Shown: positions 1-7,608, counted from the first letter of the stretch. The stretch is 13,530 nucleotides of DNA from an uncultured Bacteroidales bacterium (GCA_937906165.1 CALCYA010000120.1:1-13530); one strand, 5' to 3'. The notes: generated by a model not told the origin, from the sequence alone. A program made the numbers and translations.

Positions 1-74
1 CCACCCTTTTGCGCAAACCTACATAAAAGATGCAGACCCAGCCCACCCTGCTCTTCCAACGTTGCCAGACAGCG

Positions 75-83
75 TTATGCACA
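75..83 (+). promoter_or_regulatory. Candidate DnaA box TTATGCACA
   Basis: The nine bases fit the TTATNCACA consensus exactly. A one-mismatch site, TGTGCAAAA on the opposite strand, is at 363-371. Both lie in the AT-rich stretch ahead of dnaA, where autoregulatory boxes or an origin could sit. A single perfect site in 13.5 kb can easily be chance, so this is only a candidate. Confidence 0.25.
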
Positions 84-469
84 AGATTTATAAAGGTAGG
101 CGCGCACGCATAATTAAAATGATAAATTCGGAAAAAGCAAGTAAAAACGACACTATTTTATCCTGTTTTTCACCTAAAATTCAATTTTCCAAAAAACAAA
201 ATTTACAGCCTTATATAGAATTATTCCAAATAAAATCCATGCATTCATGAAAGCTTTCGAGAAGCTTTCTGCGGGCACCCAAACACTCGCAAAACACATC
301 TCGAAAGGGTACAGCGAATCGCCTGCAGGTCTCTCCATATCGCATAAACCATTGACAATCAATGTGCAAAAAAAATAACACAAAAGAGCAACTTTTAGTT
401 TTTACGGTTTTTTAAGTTGCTGATACCCAATGTATTATTTTTCATAGGATTTTGAGCAATATTTATGTA

Positions 470-501
470 TTTGGATTTTCATTTTTATTTGAAGATATTT
501 G
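470..501 (+). promoter_or_regulatory. Probable dnaA promoter (Bacteroides type)
   Basis: TTTG at 470-473 is followed after 20 bases by GATATTTG at 494-501, a 7-of-8 match to TAnnTTTG. The spacing fits the known Bacteroides consensus. The start point would fall near 508, giving a leader of about 80 bases that contains the hairpin at 520-549. The region is T-rich, so partial matches are common and the call is moderate. Confidence 0.45.
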
Positions 502-519
502 CAATAGAAATCGTAAAGG

Positions 520-549
520 AAAGAGGCCTTGAATAACGAGCCTCTTTTT
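520..549 (+). terminator. Terminator-like hairpin in the dnaA leader
   Basis: AAGAGGC (521-527) pairs with GCCTCTT (540-546), extendable by one A-T pair, around a 12-base loop, and is followed by a T run to 549. This is the form of an intrinsic terminator, yet it ends only 38 bases before the dnaA start codon and lies downstream of the best promoter match. It may be a leader attenuator, the end of a short upstream transcript, or a terminator that dnaA transcripts partly read through. Confidence 0.5.
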
Positions 550-587
550 ATTTGCCGCAATAAAAACGAGAAAACAGCAACAATACA

Positions 588-1979
588 ATGAACTCTAACC
601 TCATAACAAAGTGGAACAGATGCCTTGACATCATCCGTGACAACGTCTCGGACGATGCCTACAAGACTTTGTTTGCGGATATTACTCCGCTCAAGTATGA
701 GGGCAACACCCTGACCATACAGGTGAAGAGTAACTTTGTATGCGAAGTTCTGGAGGAGAACTACATTGACCTTTTGCGCACGACCTTGTTCAAAATCATG
801 GGCAACGGCACCCAACTGATGTACAGCATCCTCACTGACAGCGGCAATGACATAAGCATGGAGGTAGGTACTGACGGTTACAACAGAAGGAACACCGGAA
901 ACAGGAACAGCGGCAACAGCGCTCCTAAAGCCATGCAGGAGACTGTACATGAGCTTGACTCGATGCTTATCAACCGATATACCTTTGACAACTATGTAGA
1001 AGGTATCAGCAACCGCTTGTCACGTTCGGTAGCAATCAGCGTTGCCGACAAGCCGGGCCGTGCATTCAACCCGCTGTTCATCCACGGTTCATCGGGAGTG
1101 GGCAAGACACACCTTATCAACGCCATAGGCGTCAGGATAAAGGAGCTTCACCCAGAGTTGCGTGTGCTTTATGTATCGGCTCACCTATTCCAGGTGCAAT
1201 ACACCGATTCAGTCCTGCAGAAGAATTTCAATGACTTCATGAGATTCTACCAGAGCATTGATGTGCTTATCATTGACGATATCCAGGAATTCGCAGGCCT
1301 ACAGAAGACACAGAACGCATTCTTCCACATTTTCAATCACCTGCACCTCAACGGCAAGCAGTTGATAATGACATCCGACCGCTCACCTGCACAGCTACAG
1401 GGCATGGAGGAGAGGCTCATCACCCGCTTCAAGTGGGGCATGACTGCAGAAATCGAGAAGCCAGACCTTGAACTGAGAAAGAACATCCTACGCAACAAGG
1501 TGTACCACGATGGTCTGAACTTCCCCGAAGAGGTGATTTCATACATTGCCGAGAATGTAAATGCAAGCATTCGTGACCTTGAGGGTATAGTAGTCTCCAT
1601 CATGGCACACTCTACAATCAACAATGCCGATATTGACATCAACCTTGCACGCAAGATTGTAGGCGACCTCTCAAGCTATGAAAAGAAAAGCATAACAATT
1701 GACGATATAATCAAAGTGGTTTCCGACTATTACGGCATTGAGGTAAGTGCTATCAACACCAAATCGCGCAAGCGCGAGGTTGTATTGGTTCGTCAGGTTG
1801 CAATGTTCCTTGCCAAGAAATACCTTGATATGTCTACATCAAAAATCGGGCAGTATATAGGCAACAGGGATCACGCCACTGTCTTGCACGCATGCAAGAC
1901 AATCACCAATCTTGCCGAGACAGACAAGCAGTTCCGAAACGAGCTCAACGAGATTGACCTTGCACTTCAGAGCGCATAA
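588..1979 (+). CDS. dnaA: Chromosomal replication initiator protein DnaA
   Basis: DnaA binds DnaA boxes at the origin, opens the duplex in its ATP form and loads the replicative helicase. The 463-residue length is normal for the family. Residues 1-80 form the N-terminal interaction domain, followed by a short Asn/Gly-rich linker (about 85-113). The AAA+ core starts near 125, with Walker A GSSGVGKT (167-174), Walker B VLIIDDIQ (226-233) and the box VII arginine-finger segment ERLITRFKWG (275-284). The C-terminal DNA-binding domain has RQVAMFLAKKYL (402-413) and the signature IGNRDHATVLHA (424-435), where Asn replaces the second Gly of the E. coli GGRDH. The ATG at 588 gives the canonical N-terminus. 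The gene is probably monocistronic, lying between the leader hairpin and a strong terminator. Confidence 0.98.
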   Translation: MNSNLITKWNRCLDIIRDNVSDDAYKTLFADITPLKYEGNTLTIQVKSNFVCEVLEENYIDLLRTTLFKIMGNGTQLMYSILTDSGNDISMEVGTDGYNRRNTGNRNSGNSAPKAMQETVHELDSMLINRYTFDNYVEGISNRLSRSVAISVADKPGRAFNPLFIHGSSGVGKTHLINAIGVRIKELHPELRVLYVSAHLFQVQYTDSVLQKNFNDFMRFYQSIDVLIIDDIQEFAGLQKTQNAFFHIFNHLHLNGKQLIMTSDRSPAQLQGMEERLITRFKWGMTAEIEKPDLELRKNILRNKVYHDGLNFPEEVISYIAENVNASIRDLEGIVVSIMAHSTINNADIDINLARKIVGDLSSYEKKSITIDDIIKVVSDYYGIEVSAINTKSRKREVVLVRQVAMFLAKKYLDMSTSKIGQYIGNRDHATVLHACKTITNLAETDKQFRNELNEIDLALQSA

Positions 1980-2010
1980 AAAGAATATCATAACAACATT
2001 TCAGTATAGG

Positions 2011-2051
2011 AGGATGACGTGAATGCCATAGGTGTTCACGTCATCCTTTTT
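2011..2051 (+). terminator. Intrinsic terminator of dnaA
   Basis: A perfect 13-bp stem, AGGATGACGTGAA (2011-2023) with TTCACGTCATCCT (2035-2047), closes an 11-base loop and runs into TTTTT. It begins about 30 bases after the dnaA stop codon and should separate dnaA from nrdJ. Confidence 0.92.
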
Positions 2052-2361
2052 ATGCAAACCGGCAATTCTGACATCACCACCGCGCAAGCGTTTCAGGAAA
2101 AGTTACAAACAGTTCAAACATTAATATTTTTACAACTTATTTTGCCGCCACAACAGGTAAAATTTTATTTTGGAAAACTTTTTCATCTTTTAAAAAATTT
2201 ACATCACTGATTATCAATGAATTAAAAATATTTTTGGAAAACTTTATAAACAGTTGAGAAGTTCCGGTATTTTTATTTGGTAAATACTGAATTAGATTAT
2301 AACTTTGTGTGGCTATTCAAAAAGGAAATCAGATAAACAAAATATATAATAATCACATAAA
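2052..2361. other. AT-rich intergenic region upstream of nrdJ with repeated motifs
   Basis: No gene is visible. GGAAAAGTTACAAACAGTT (2096-2114) and GGAAAACTTTATAAACAGTT (2236-2255) are close variants of one motif. A third copy shares TTTTGGAAAACTTT exactly with the second (2168-2181 and 2232-2245). All three lie upstream of the nrdJ promoter, so they may be regulator sites, or belong to an AT-rich replication-related region beside dnaA. No cobalamin riboswitch is recognisable and no perfect DnaA box was found. Confidence 0.5.
2276..2307 (+). promoter_or_regulatory. nrdJ promoter (Bacteroides consensus)
   Basis: TTTG (2276-2279), a 20-base spacer, then TAACTTTG (2300-2307) match the Bacteroides -33/-7 consensus perfectly. 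Transcription should start near 2314 and leave an untranslated leader of roughly 48 bases, too short for a cobalamin riboswitch. Confidence 0.8.
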
Positions 2362-4893
2362 GTGGAAAAGAATACTTACACCTACGAAGAATCATTCAAG
2401 GGAGCGCTTGAATATTTCAACGGCGACGAACTTGCAGCCCGCGTCTGGGTAAACAAGTACGCCGTAAAGGACTCGTTCGGAAAGATCTACGAAAAGAGTC
2501 CCGAGGAGATGCATTGGCGCATAGCCAACGAGATTGCCCGTATTGAGGCAAAGTACAACAACCCGATGAGCGCGCAGGAGATTTTCGACCTGCTCGACCA
2601 TTTCAAGTACATCGTACCGTCAGGCAGTCCGATGACCGGCATCGGAAATGATTTCCAGATAGCATCACTCTCAAACTGCTTCGTTATCGGCATGGAGGGC
2701 AAGGCCGACTCATACGGCGGCATCATCCGCGTTGACGAAGAACAGGTACAGCTGATGAAGCGTCGTGGCGGTGTAGGACACGACCTCTCACACATCCGCC
2801 CCAAGGGTTCGCCCGTAAAGAACTCGGCACTGACCTCTACAGGACTTGTTCCCTTCATGGAGCGTTATTCAAACTCGACACGTGAAGTGGCACAGGACGG
2901 CCGTCGAGGCGCCCTCATGCTCAGCGTATCGATCAAGCACCCCGATGCAGAGGCATTCATCGATGCGAAGATGACTGAAGGCAAGGTTACCGGTGCCAAC
3001 GTATCGGTAAAGATTGATGACGAGTTTATGAAGGCGGTGACAGAGCAGAAGGCTTACACGCAGCAGTACCCCATCAATGCAGAAAGCCCAATCTACAGCA
3101 AAGAGATCAACGCCAACCAGTTGTGGAACAAGATTATCCACAATGCATGGAAATCGGCTGAGCCGGGCGTACTGTTCTGGGACACTATCCAGCGCGAGTC
3201 CATACCCGACTGCTATGCAGACCTCGGCTTCGAGACAGTATCGACAAACCCTTGCGGTGAGATCCCTCTATGTCCATACGACTCTTGCCGTCTCATAGCA
3301 ATAAACCTGTACTCTTATGTTGTAAACCCGTTCACACCCGAGGCTTATTTCGATTTCGAGCTATTCAAGGAGCACACAGCCAAGGCACAGCGCATAATGG
3401 ACGACATCATCGACCTTGAGCTCGAGAAGATCAAGGCAATCCAGGAGAAGATCGAGAGCGACCCGGAGAGCGACGAGGTGAAAGGCGCCGAAAAGAAGCT
3501 GTGGGAGAAGATTGCCCGCAAGAGCAGCATGGGACGCCGTACAGGCGTAGGCATCACAGCCGAGGGCGACATGCTGGCAGCTATGGGCCTGAGATACGGC
3601 AGCAACGAAGCCATTGAATTCTCGGAGGAGGTACACAAGACTCTTGCACTTGCAGCATACGGTTCTTCAGTGAAACTTGCCGAGGAGCGCGGTGCATTCG
3701 AAATATTCGACATAAAGCGCGAGGAGAACAACCCGTTCATCAACCGCCTGCGCGAGGCAGACCCCGGACTTTATGAAAATATGAAGAAGTTCGGCCGCCG
3801 CAACATTGCCTGCCTCACAATTGCCCCCACTGGCACAGTGAGCATCATGACACAGACAACATCGGGCATCGAGCCGGTATTCATGCCTGTGTACAAGCGT
3901 CGCAGAAAGGTGAACCCGAACGACCCCGCTGTACACGTGGACTTTACAGACGAGAACGGCGACTCTTTCGAGGAATATGTTGTTTACCACCACAGATTTG
4001 TGGAGTGGATGAAGAAGAACGGCATTGACACCACAAAAAAGTACACACAGGCCGAGATAGACAGCCTTGTGGCACGCTCACCATATGCCAAGGCCACATC
4101 GAACGATATTGACTGGCTGGCAAAGGTAGAGATGCAGGGACGCATACAGAAGTGGGTGGACCACTCTATCAGTGTCACCATCAACCTCCCCAACAATGTG
4201 GACGAAAAGCTTGTGAACGACCTCTACGTGACAGCATGGAAATGCGGCTGTAAAGGCTGTACAGTATACCGTGACGGTTCACGCGCCGGCGTTCTTGTAT
4301 CAACAGACAGCAAGAAAGAGAAGAAAGAGCAGGAGACCGTAAAACCGGCAATAACCGAGGTGCGTCCCATAGTGCTGAAGGCAGACGTTGTACGCTTCCA
4401 GAACAACAAGGAGAAGTGGGTGGCATTCATCGGCCTGCTCGACGGTGAGCCCTATGAGATCTTTACAGGACAGCAGGATGACGAAGACGGTATTCCATTG
4501 CCAAAGAATGTGACACAGGGTATCATCATCAAGCACACCAATGAAGACGGCAGCAAACGCTACGACTTCCAGTTCGAGAACAAGATCGGCTACAAGACCA
4601 CAATCGAGGGACTATCCGAGAGATTCAACCCCGAATTCTGGAACTATGCGAAGCTCATCTCGGGCGTATTGCGTTACAAGATGCCTATCGAGCAGGTAAT
4701 CAAGCTGATATCTTCTTTGGAACTTGCGTCAGACAACATCAACACATGGAAGAACGGCGTTGAGCGCGCGCTCAAACGCTACATAAAGGACGGCACATCT
4801 ACAGCCGAAAAGTGCCCCAACTGCAAACAGCCGCTTATCTTTGAGGAAGGTTGCCTGCACTGCCCCGGCTGCGGATATTCAAAATGTGGTTGA
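2362..4893 (+). CDS. nrdJ: Adenosylcobalamin-dependent (class II) ribonucleotide reductase
   Basis: It reduces ribonucleotides to deoxyribonucleotides, using coenzyme B12 to generate the active-site thiyl radical, so it works with or without oxygen. The 843 residues fit the zinc-ribbon-bearing class II type. C106 (in SNCFVIG) and C309 (in DSCRLIAINL) are the expected redox pair. NPCGE (296-300) carries Asn, the thiyl Cys C298 and Glu; the 11-residue gap from C298 to C309 equals that in the Thermotoga enzyme. PTGTVSIMTQTTSGIEP (489-505) is a substrate-binding loop, and CGCKGCTVYRDGSR (628-641) ends the catalytic barrel. A TSCPD-like region spans about 665-805, followed by a four-Cys ribbon (818-837) and the terminal pair C837/C842 that recycles the active site. 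The start is GTG: an in-frame TAA at 2350-2352 leaves no alternative upstream. Activity depends on cobalamin uptake or synthesis, not encoded here. Confidence 0.96.
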   Translation: MEKNTYTYEESFKGALEYFNGDELAARVWVNKYAVKDSFGKIYEKSPEEMHWRIANEIARIEAKYNNPMSAQEIFDLLDHFKYIVPSGSPMTGIGNDFQIASLSNCFVIGMEGKADSYGGIIRVDEEQVQLMKRRGGVGHDLSHIRPKGSPVKNSALTSTGLVPFMERYSNSTREVAQDGRRGALMLSVSIKHPDAEAFIDAKMTEGKVTGANVSVKIDDEFMKAVTEQKAYTQQYPINAESPIYSKEINANQLWNKIIHNAWKSAEPGVLFWDTIQRESIPDCYADLGFETVSTNPCGEIPLCPYDSCRLIAINLYSYVVNPFTPEAYFDFELFKEHTAKAQRIMDDIIDLELEKIKAIQEKIESDPESDEVKGAEKKLWEKIARKSSMGRRTGVGITAEGDMLAAMGLRYGSNEAIEFSEEVHKTLALAAYGSSVKLAEERGAFEIFDIKREENNPFINRLREADPGLYENMKKFGRRNIACLTIAPTGTVSIMTQTTSGIEPVFMPVYKRRRKVNPNDPAVHVDFTDENGDSFEEYVVYHHRFVEWMKKNGIDTTKKYTQAEIDSLVARSPYAKATSNDIDWLAKVEMQGRIQKWVDHSISVTINLPNNVDEKLVNDLYVTAWKCGCKGCTVYRDGSRAGVLVSTDSKKEKKEQETVKPAITEVRPIVLKADVVRFQNNKEKWVAFIGLLDGEPYEIFTGQQDDEDGIPLPKNVTQGIIIKHTNEDGSKRYDFQFENKIGYKTTIEGLSERFNPEFWNYAKLISGVLRYKMPIEQVIKLISSLELASDNINTWKNGVERALKRYIKDGTSTAEKCPNCKQPLIFEEGCLHCPGCGYSKCG

Positions 4894-4921
4894 TCCATCT
4901 TAAAACTATATATATTTCACC

Positions 4922-4960
4922 GGCAAAGGGTCTTTTCAAAAAGAGGCCCTTTGCCATTTT
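4922..4960 (+). terminator. Terminator hairpin after nrdJ
   Basis: GGCAAAGGG (4922-4930) pairs with CCCTTTGCC (4947-4955). The helix can continue inward through wobble pairs to a small CAAA loop, and TTTT follows at 4957-4960. It lies 28 bases after the nrdJ stop codon but ends only 11 bases before the folB ATG, so it should also affect folB expression. Confidence 0.8.
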
Positions 4961-4971
4961 AAAAGAGAGCA

Positions 4972-5340
4972 ATGAGGACAACAAACTATATAATCCAACT
5001 GAAAGGAGTACACTTGTACGCCCACCACGGAGTACTTGAACAAGAAAAGGCGGTTGGAGCCTGGTTTACAATAGACCTTGAAATTGAGATTGCAGACCAC
5101 AGTTGCCTTGAGAGCGACAAGATTGATGGGACAGTGAGCTATGCCGACGTATATAATATTGTCTGCAAAGAAATGGAGATTCCCTCAAGGCTGCTCGAGA
5201 ACGTATGCTACAGGGTAAGCAAAGCGTTGTACGAGGCATTCAGGCAAGTTACAAGCATAACGATTACACTCACCAAAGATACTCCACCGATGGGCGGCGA
5301 CAGGCTTGGTGCAGCAGTTACAATAAAAAGCAAAAGATAA
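4972..5340 (+). CDS. folB: Dihydroneopterin aldolase
   Basis: FolB cleaves 7,8-dihydroneopterin to 6-hydroxymethyl-dihydropterin and glycolaldehyde in cytoplasmic folate synthesis, usually as an octamer. At 122 residues it has the normal length. The family pattern is clear: LKGVHLYAHHGVLEQEKAVG (10-29) with the early catalytic-site Glu region, SYADVY (56-61), LLENVCYRV (74-82) with pterin-anchoring Glu76, and ITLTKDTPPMGGD (98-110) with catalytic Lys102. The ATG at 4972 follows the nrdJ terminator by 11 bases, so either nrdJ transcripts read through or a promoter lies inside the nrdJ end. I saw no consensus promoter there. Its stop codon is one base from the stop of the convergent rnc gene. 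No other folate genes are in the window. Confidence 0.95.
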   Translation: MRTTNYIIQLKGVHLYAHHGVLEQEKAVGAWFTIDLEIEIADHSCLESDKIDGTVSYADVYNIVCKEMEIPSRLLENVCYRVSKALYEAFRQVTSITITLTKDTPPMGGDRLGAAVTIKSKR

Positions 5341-5341
5341 C

Positions 5342-6079
5342 CTATTGTTTACCGATACTTGAAAGCGCCTCACGGGCAGCCTTCTGCTGGCTCTCACGCT
5401 TTGAGAAGCCGTCACCTGTGCCATATACGGCACCTTCGACAAGAGCCTCGCTTACAAAGAACACGCCATCCTTGCGTACCTCCTCAAGCACCACCCGGAA
5501 CTCGACACTCTTATGCTGTTTCTGCCCCCACTCTATCAGACGGCTCTTGTAGTTCTTGTCCGACTTTACAATCTGTTCGATATCGTTCAGGCGGGGAAAG
5601 ACCCTGTCGAGCAGGAACCTACGACACTGCGAGTAGCCTTTGTCAATATATATTGCACCTATCAGTGCTTCAAGCGCATTACCATAGATGTAGTTGTTAT
5701 GCTGTCGTTGGAGACCGCAGGAACTGATGAAGCGGTCAAGACCAATCTCCAGAGCCAGTTCGTTCAAGCGCTCACGGCACACCAGATTGCTGCGTGATTT
5801 GGTGAGGAACCCCTCGCGTTCCTTCCTGAAATTTGAATAGAGGAAATCGGCCGTTACAGAACTGAGGACAGCGTCACCCAGGAATTCGAGACGCTCATTG
5901 CAGCCCAGTTTACGCGAGCCTGATGCCGATGAGCTATGAGTCATCGCCATCTTGTAAAGACCGATATTATTGGGCACAAAGCCCAGAATCGAGTATAATA
6001 AAAGATAAGACTCCCTATCCTTACGGGATAGAAGCCTTATCTTATCCAGAATTCTTCTAAAGAACGTATTAGTCTTCAA
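5342..6079 (-). CDS. rnc: Ribonuclease III
   Basis: RNase III cuts double-stranded RNA, maturing rRNA precursors and processing structured or antisense-paired transcripts; it acts as a dimer. The 245 residues comprise the endonuclease domain (about 25-165), with signature NERLEFLGDAVL (61-72) carrying metal-site Glu62, Glu65 and Asp69, and a double-stranded RNA-binding domain (about 177-240) ending in SKRESQQKAAREAL. The motif matching E. coli DTVEALIG (Asp114...Glu117) reads NALEALIG (134-141): Glu137 is kept but Asn134 replaces the aspartate. The start codon is TTG (plus-strand CAA at 6077-6079), overlapping the last 11 bases of fabF, which suggests translational coupling. The first ATG downstream would remove conserved sequence. 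It is last in acpP-fabF-rnc and has no terminator before folB. Confidence 0.95.
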   Translation of the reverse strand: MKTNTFFRRILDKIRLLSRKDRESYLLLYSILGFVPNNIGLYKMAMTHSSSASGSRKLGCNERLEFLGDAVLSSVTADFLYSNFRKEREGFLTKSRSNLVCRERLNELALEIGLDRFISSCGLQRQHNNYIYGNALEALIGAIYIDKGYSQCRRFLLDRVFPRLNDIEQIVKSDKNYKSRLIEWGQKQHKSVEFRVVLEEVRKDGVFFVSEALVEGAVYGTGDGFSKRESQQKAAREALSSIGKQ

Positions 6080-7331
6080 CTTTCTTAAATGCTATACTTG
6101 CGTTGTGTCCACCAAAACCGAAAGTATTTGACAAAGCTACATTAACGGTTCTCTTCTGCGCCTTGTTGAATGTGAAATTCAAAGCATAATCAATCTCGGG
6201 GTCCTCGTCGCCCTCTTCATGATTGATTGTTGGCGGAACAATATCATTCTTCAGTGCAAGCACTGTCAACAGAGCCTCAAGCGCACCGGCTGCACCAAGC
6301 AGGTGACCGGTCATCGACTTTGTCGAACTTATGTTGAGCTTATATGCGTGTTCTCCGAATAGGCTCTTTATGGCCTTGGCCTCTGCTATGTCACCTGCAG
6401 GAGTAGATGTTCCGTGAACATTGATATAGTCTACACTCTCAACAGGAAGACCGGCCTCATCAAGCGCCATCTTCATTACCCTCATGGCACCTTCTCCTTC
6501 AGGATGAGGAGCCGTAATATGGTATGCATCGGCAGTAAGACCTGTACCAGCAACCTCGGCATAAATCTTGGCGCCACGTGCAACAGCATGCTCATACTCC
6601 TCAAGGATAAGAGTGGCAGCACCTTCGGCCATCACAAAGCCGTCACGGCTCTTGCTGAACGGACGTGAAGCACCCTTTGGGTCATCGTTGCGTACAGACA
6701 AGGCGTGCATTGCATTGAAACCGCCCACTGCAGTAGGACATATCGCAGCCTCGGAACCACCGGCCACCATGACATCAGCCCTACCCAGACGTATCTGGTC
6801 AAAAGCATCAATCAAAGCGTTTGTAGAAGAGGCGCAAGCCGATGTTGTTACATAGTTGGGGCCTTTAAGACCATATTTTATTGATATGATACCTGCTGTC
6901 ATATCGGAAATCATCTTGGTCAGGAGGAAAGGAGAGAAACGTGGACCATTCTCCTGATTCAACGAGTATGCTCGCATCTCATCCTCAAGAGCGCCCAATC
7001 CTCCGATACCCTCACCGAAAATAACTCCGACACGATTGCAGTCTACCTTCTCAAAATCAATACCACTATCATTGATGGCCTCGACAGCCGATGCAAAAGC
7101 ATAATGCGTATCGACATCGACCTTTCTCATTTCACGGCGGTCCATCGTCGCAGTAGGGTCAAAATTCTTGACCTCACAGGCAAACTGGGTCTTGAAAAGG
7201 TAACTATCAAAATGAGTAATAGGTCCTGCACCACTTACACCATTAATAGCATTTTCCCAAGCTTCGGGTACGCTATTACCAATTGGCGAAACGGTTCCAA
7301 GACCTGTTACAACAACTCTTCTTTGTTTCAT
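6069..7331 (-). CDS. fabF: 3-oxoacyl-[acyl-carrier-protein] synthase II
   Basis: FabF condenses malonyl-ACP with a growing acyl-ACP, releasing CO2, in the elongation steps of type II fatty-acid synthesis. The 420 residues match the family length. The catalytic triad is visible: Cys166 in TTSACASST (162-170), His306 in NVHGTSTPAGD (304-314) and His343 in TKSMTGHLLGAAGALE (337-352), with Lys338 in the same segment. The C-terminal glycine motif SNTFGFGGHNAS (401-412) completes the fold. The ATG at 7331 is 34 bases downstream of the acpP stop, and the 3' end overlaps rnc. Lying directly after acpP places enzyme and carrier on one transcript. Confidence 0.97.
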   Translation of the reverse strand: MKQRRVVVTGLGTVSPIGNSVPEAWENAINGVSGAGPITHFDSYLFKTQFACEVKNFDPTATMDRREMRKVDVDTHYAFASAVEAINDSGIDFEKVDCNRVGVIFGEGIGGLGALEDEMRAYSLNQENGPRFSPFLLTKMISDMTAGIISIKYGLKGPNYVTTSACASSTNALIDAFDQIRLGRADVMVAGGSEAAICPTAVGGFNAMHALSVRNDDPKGASRPFSKSRDGFVMAEGAATLILEEYEHAVARGAKIYAEVAGTGLTADAYHITAPHPEGEGAMRVMKMALDEAGLPVESVDYINVHGTSTPAGDIAEAKAIKSLFGEHAYKLNISSTKSMTGHLLGAAGALEALLTVLALKNDIVPPTINHEEGDEDPEIDYALNFTFNKAQKRTVNVALSNTFGFGGHNASIAFKKVED

Positions 7332-7365
7332 ATAGAATTGTTAGGGGTGAGTAGGGAGGGTGCAA

Positions 7366-7608
7366 TTACTTGTTTGCAACCATCTCCTCTACGAACTTAA
7401 CAGCATCACCTACTGTTGCGATCTTCTCAGCAGCGTCCTCAGGGATTGAGATACCGAACTCGTCCTCGATCTCCATGATGAGCTCTACGCGATCCAATGA
7501 GTCTGCGCTCAAATCGTTTGTGAAGTTAGCCTCTGGAGTAACCTCTGACTCTGAAACACCGAATTTCTCAACAATAATAGCCTTTACTCTTGATTCAATT
7601 TCTGACAT
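7366..7608 (-). CDS. acpP: Acyl carrier protein
   Basis: ACP carries acyl intermediates on a 4'-phosphopantetheine arm and feeds FabF and the other fatty-acid enzymes. The 80-residue acidic protein has the canonical ADSLDRVELIMEIEDEFG segment, with the modified serine at Ser37. I start it at the ATG at 7606-7608 (MSEIESRVK). The open frame runs on to 7710, but the upstream 34 codons are AT-rich, lack family similarity and include the promoter, so the longer form is rejected. It is first gene of the acpP-fabF-rnc cluster and has its own consensus promoter about 40 bases upstream. Confidence 0.97.
   Translation of the reverse strand: MSEIESRVKAIIVEKFGVSESEVTPEANFTNDLSADSLDRVELIMEIEDEFGISIPEDAAEKIATVGDAVKFVEEMVANK

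Larger units (their letters stand above)
1..587. other. AT-rich region upstream of dnaA, no convincing gene
   Basis: One plus-strand frame is open from the window edge (position 2) to a stop at 248-250, about 82 codons. Its first 20 codons have balanced composition, but the rest is AT-rich and low complexity and resembles nothing I know. It could be the tail of an upstream gene or chance. The region also holds a perfect 10-bp palindrome GAAAGCTTTC (249-258), a 9-bp inverted repeat CTTTCGAGA/TCTCGAAAG (254-262 with 301-309), and an 8-bp inverted repeat AGCAACTT/AAGTTGCT (387-394 with 414-421, 19-base loop). A DnaA-box match TTATGCACA lies at 75-83. The dnaA promoter and leader hairpin near its end are listed separately. 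Confidence 0.5.

Noticed and set aside
174..383. 69-residue minus-strand frame upstream of dnaA
   Set aside because: AT-rich, crosses inverted repeats and has no recognisable similarity; probably chance.
435..950. 171-residue minus-strand frame over the dnaA start
   Set aside because: It is antisense to the conserved dnaA N-terminus and covers its promoter and leader hairpin; a shadow frame.
2338..2351. NrdR-box-like CAAAATATATAATA upstream of nrdJ
   Set aside because: It differs from the NrdR consensus at three informative positions, lies in AT-rich DNA downstream of the likely start point, and has no paired second box.
2052..2361. Cobalamin riboswitch ahead of the B12-dependent reductase
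   Set aside because: No B12-box-like sequence was seen, and the consensus promoter leaves a leader of about 48 bases, too short for this riboswitch class.
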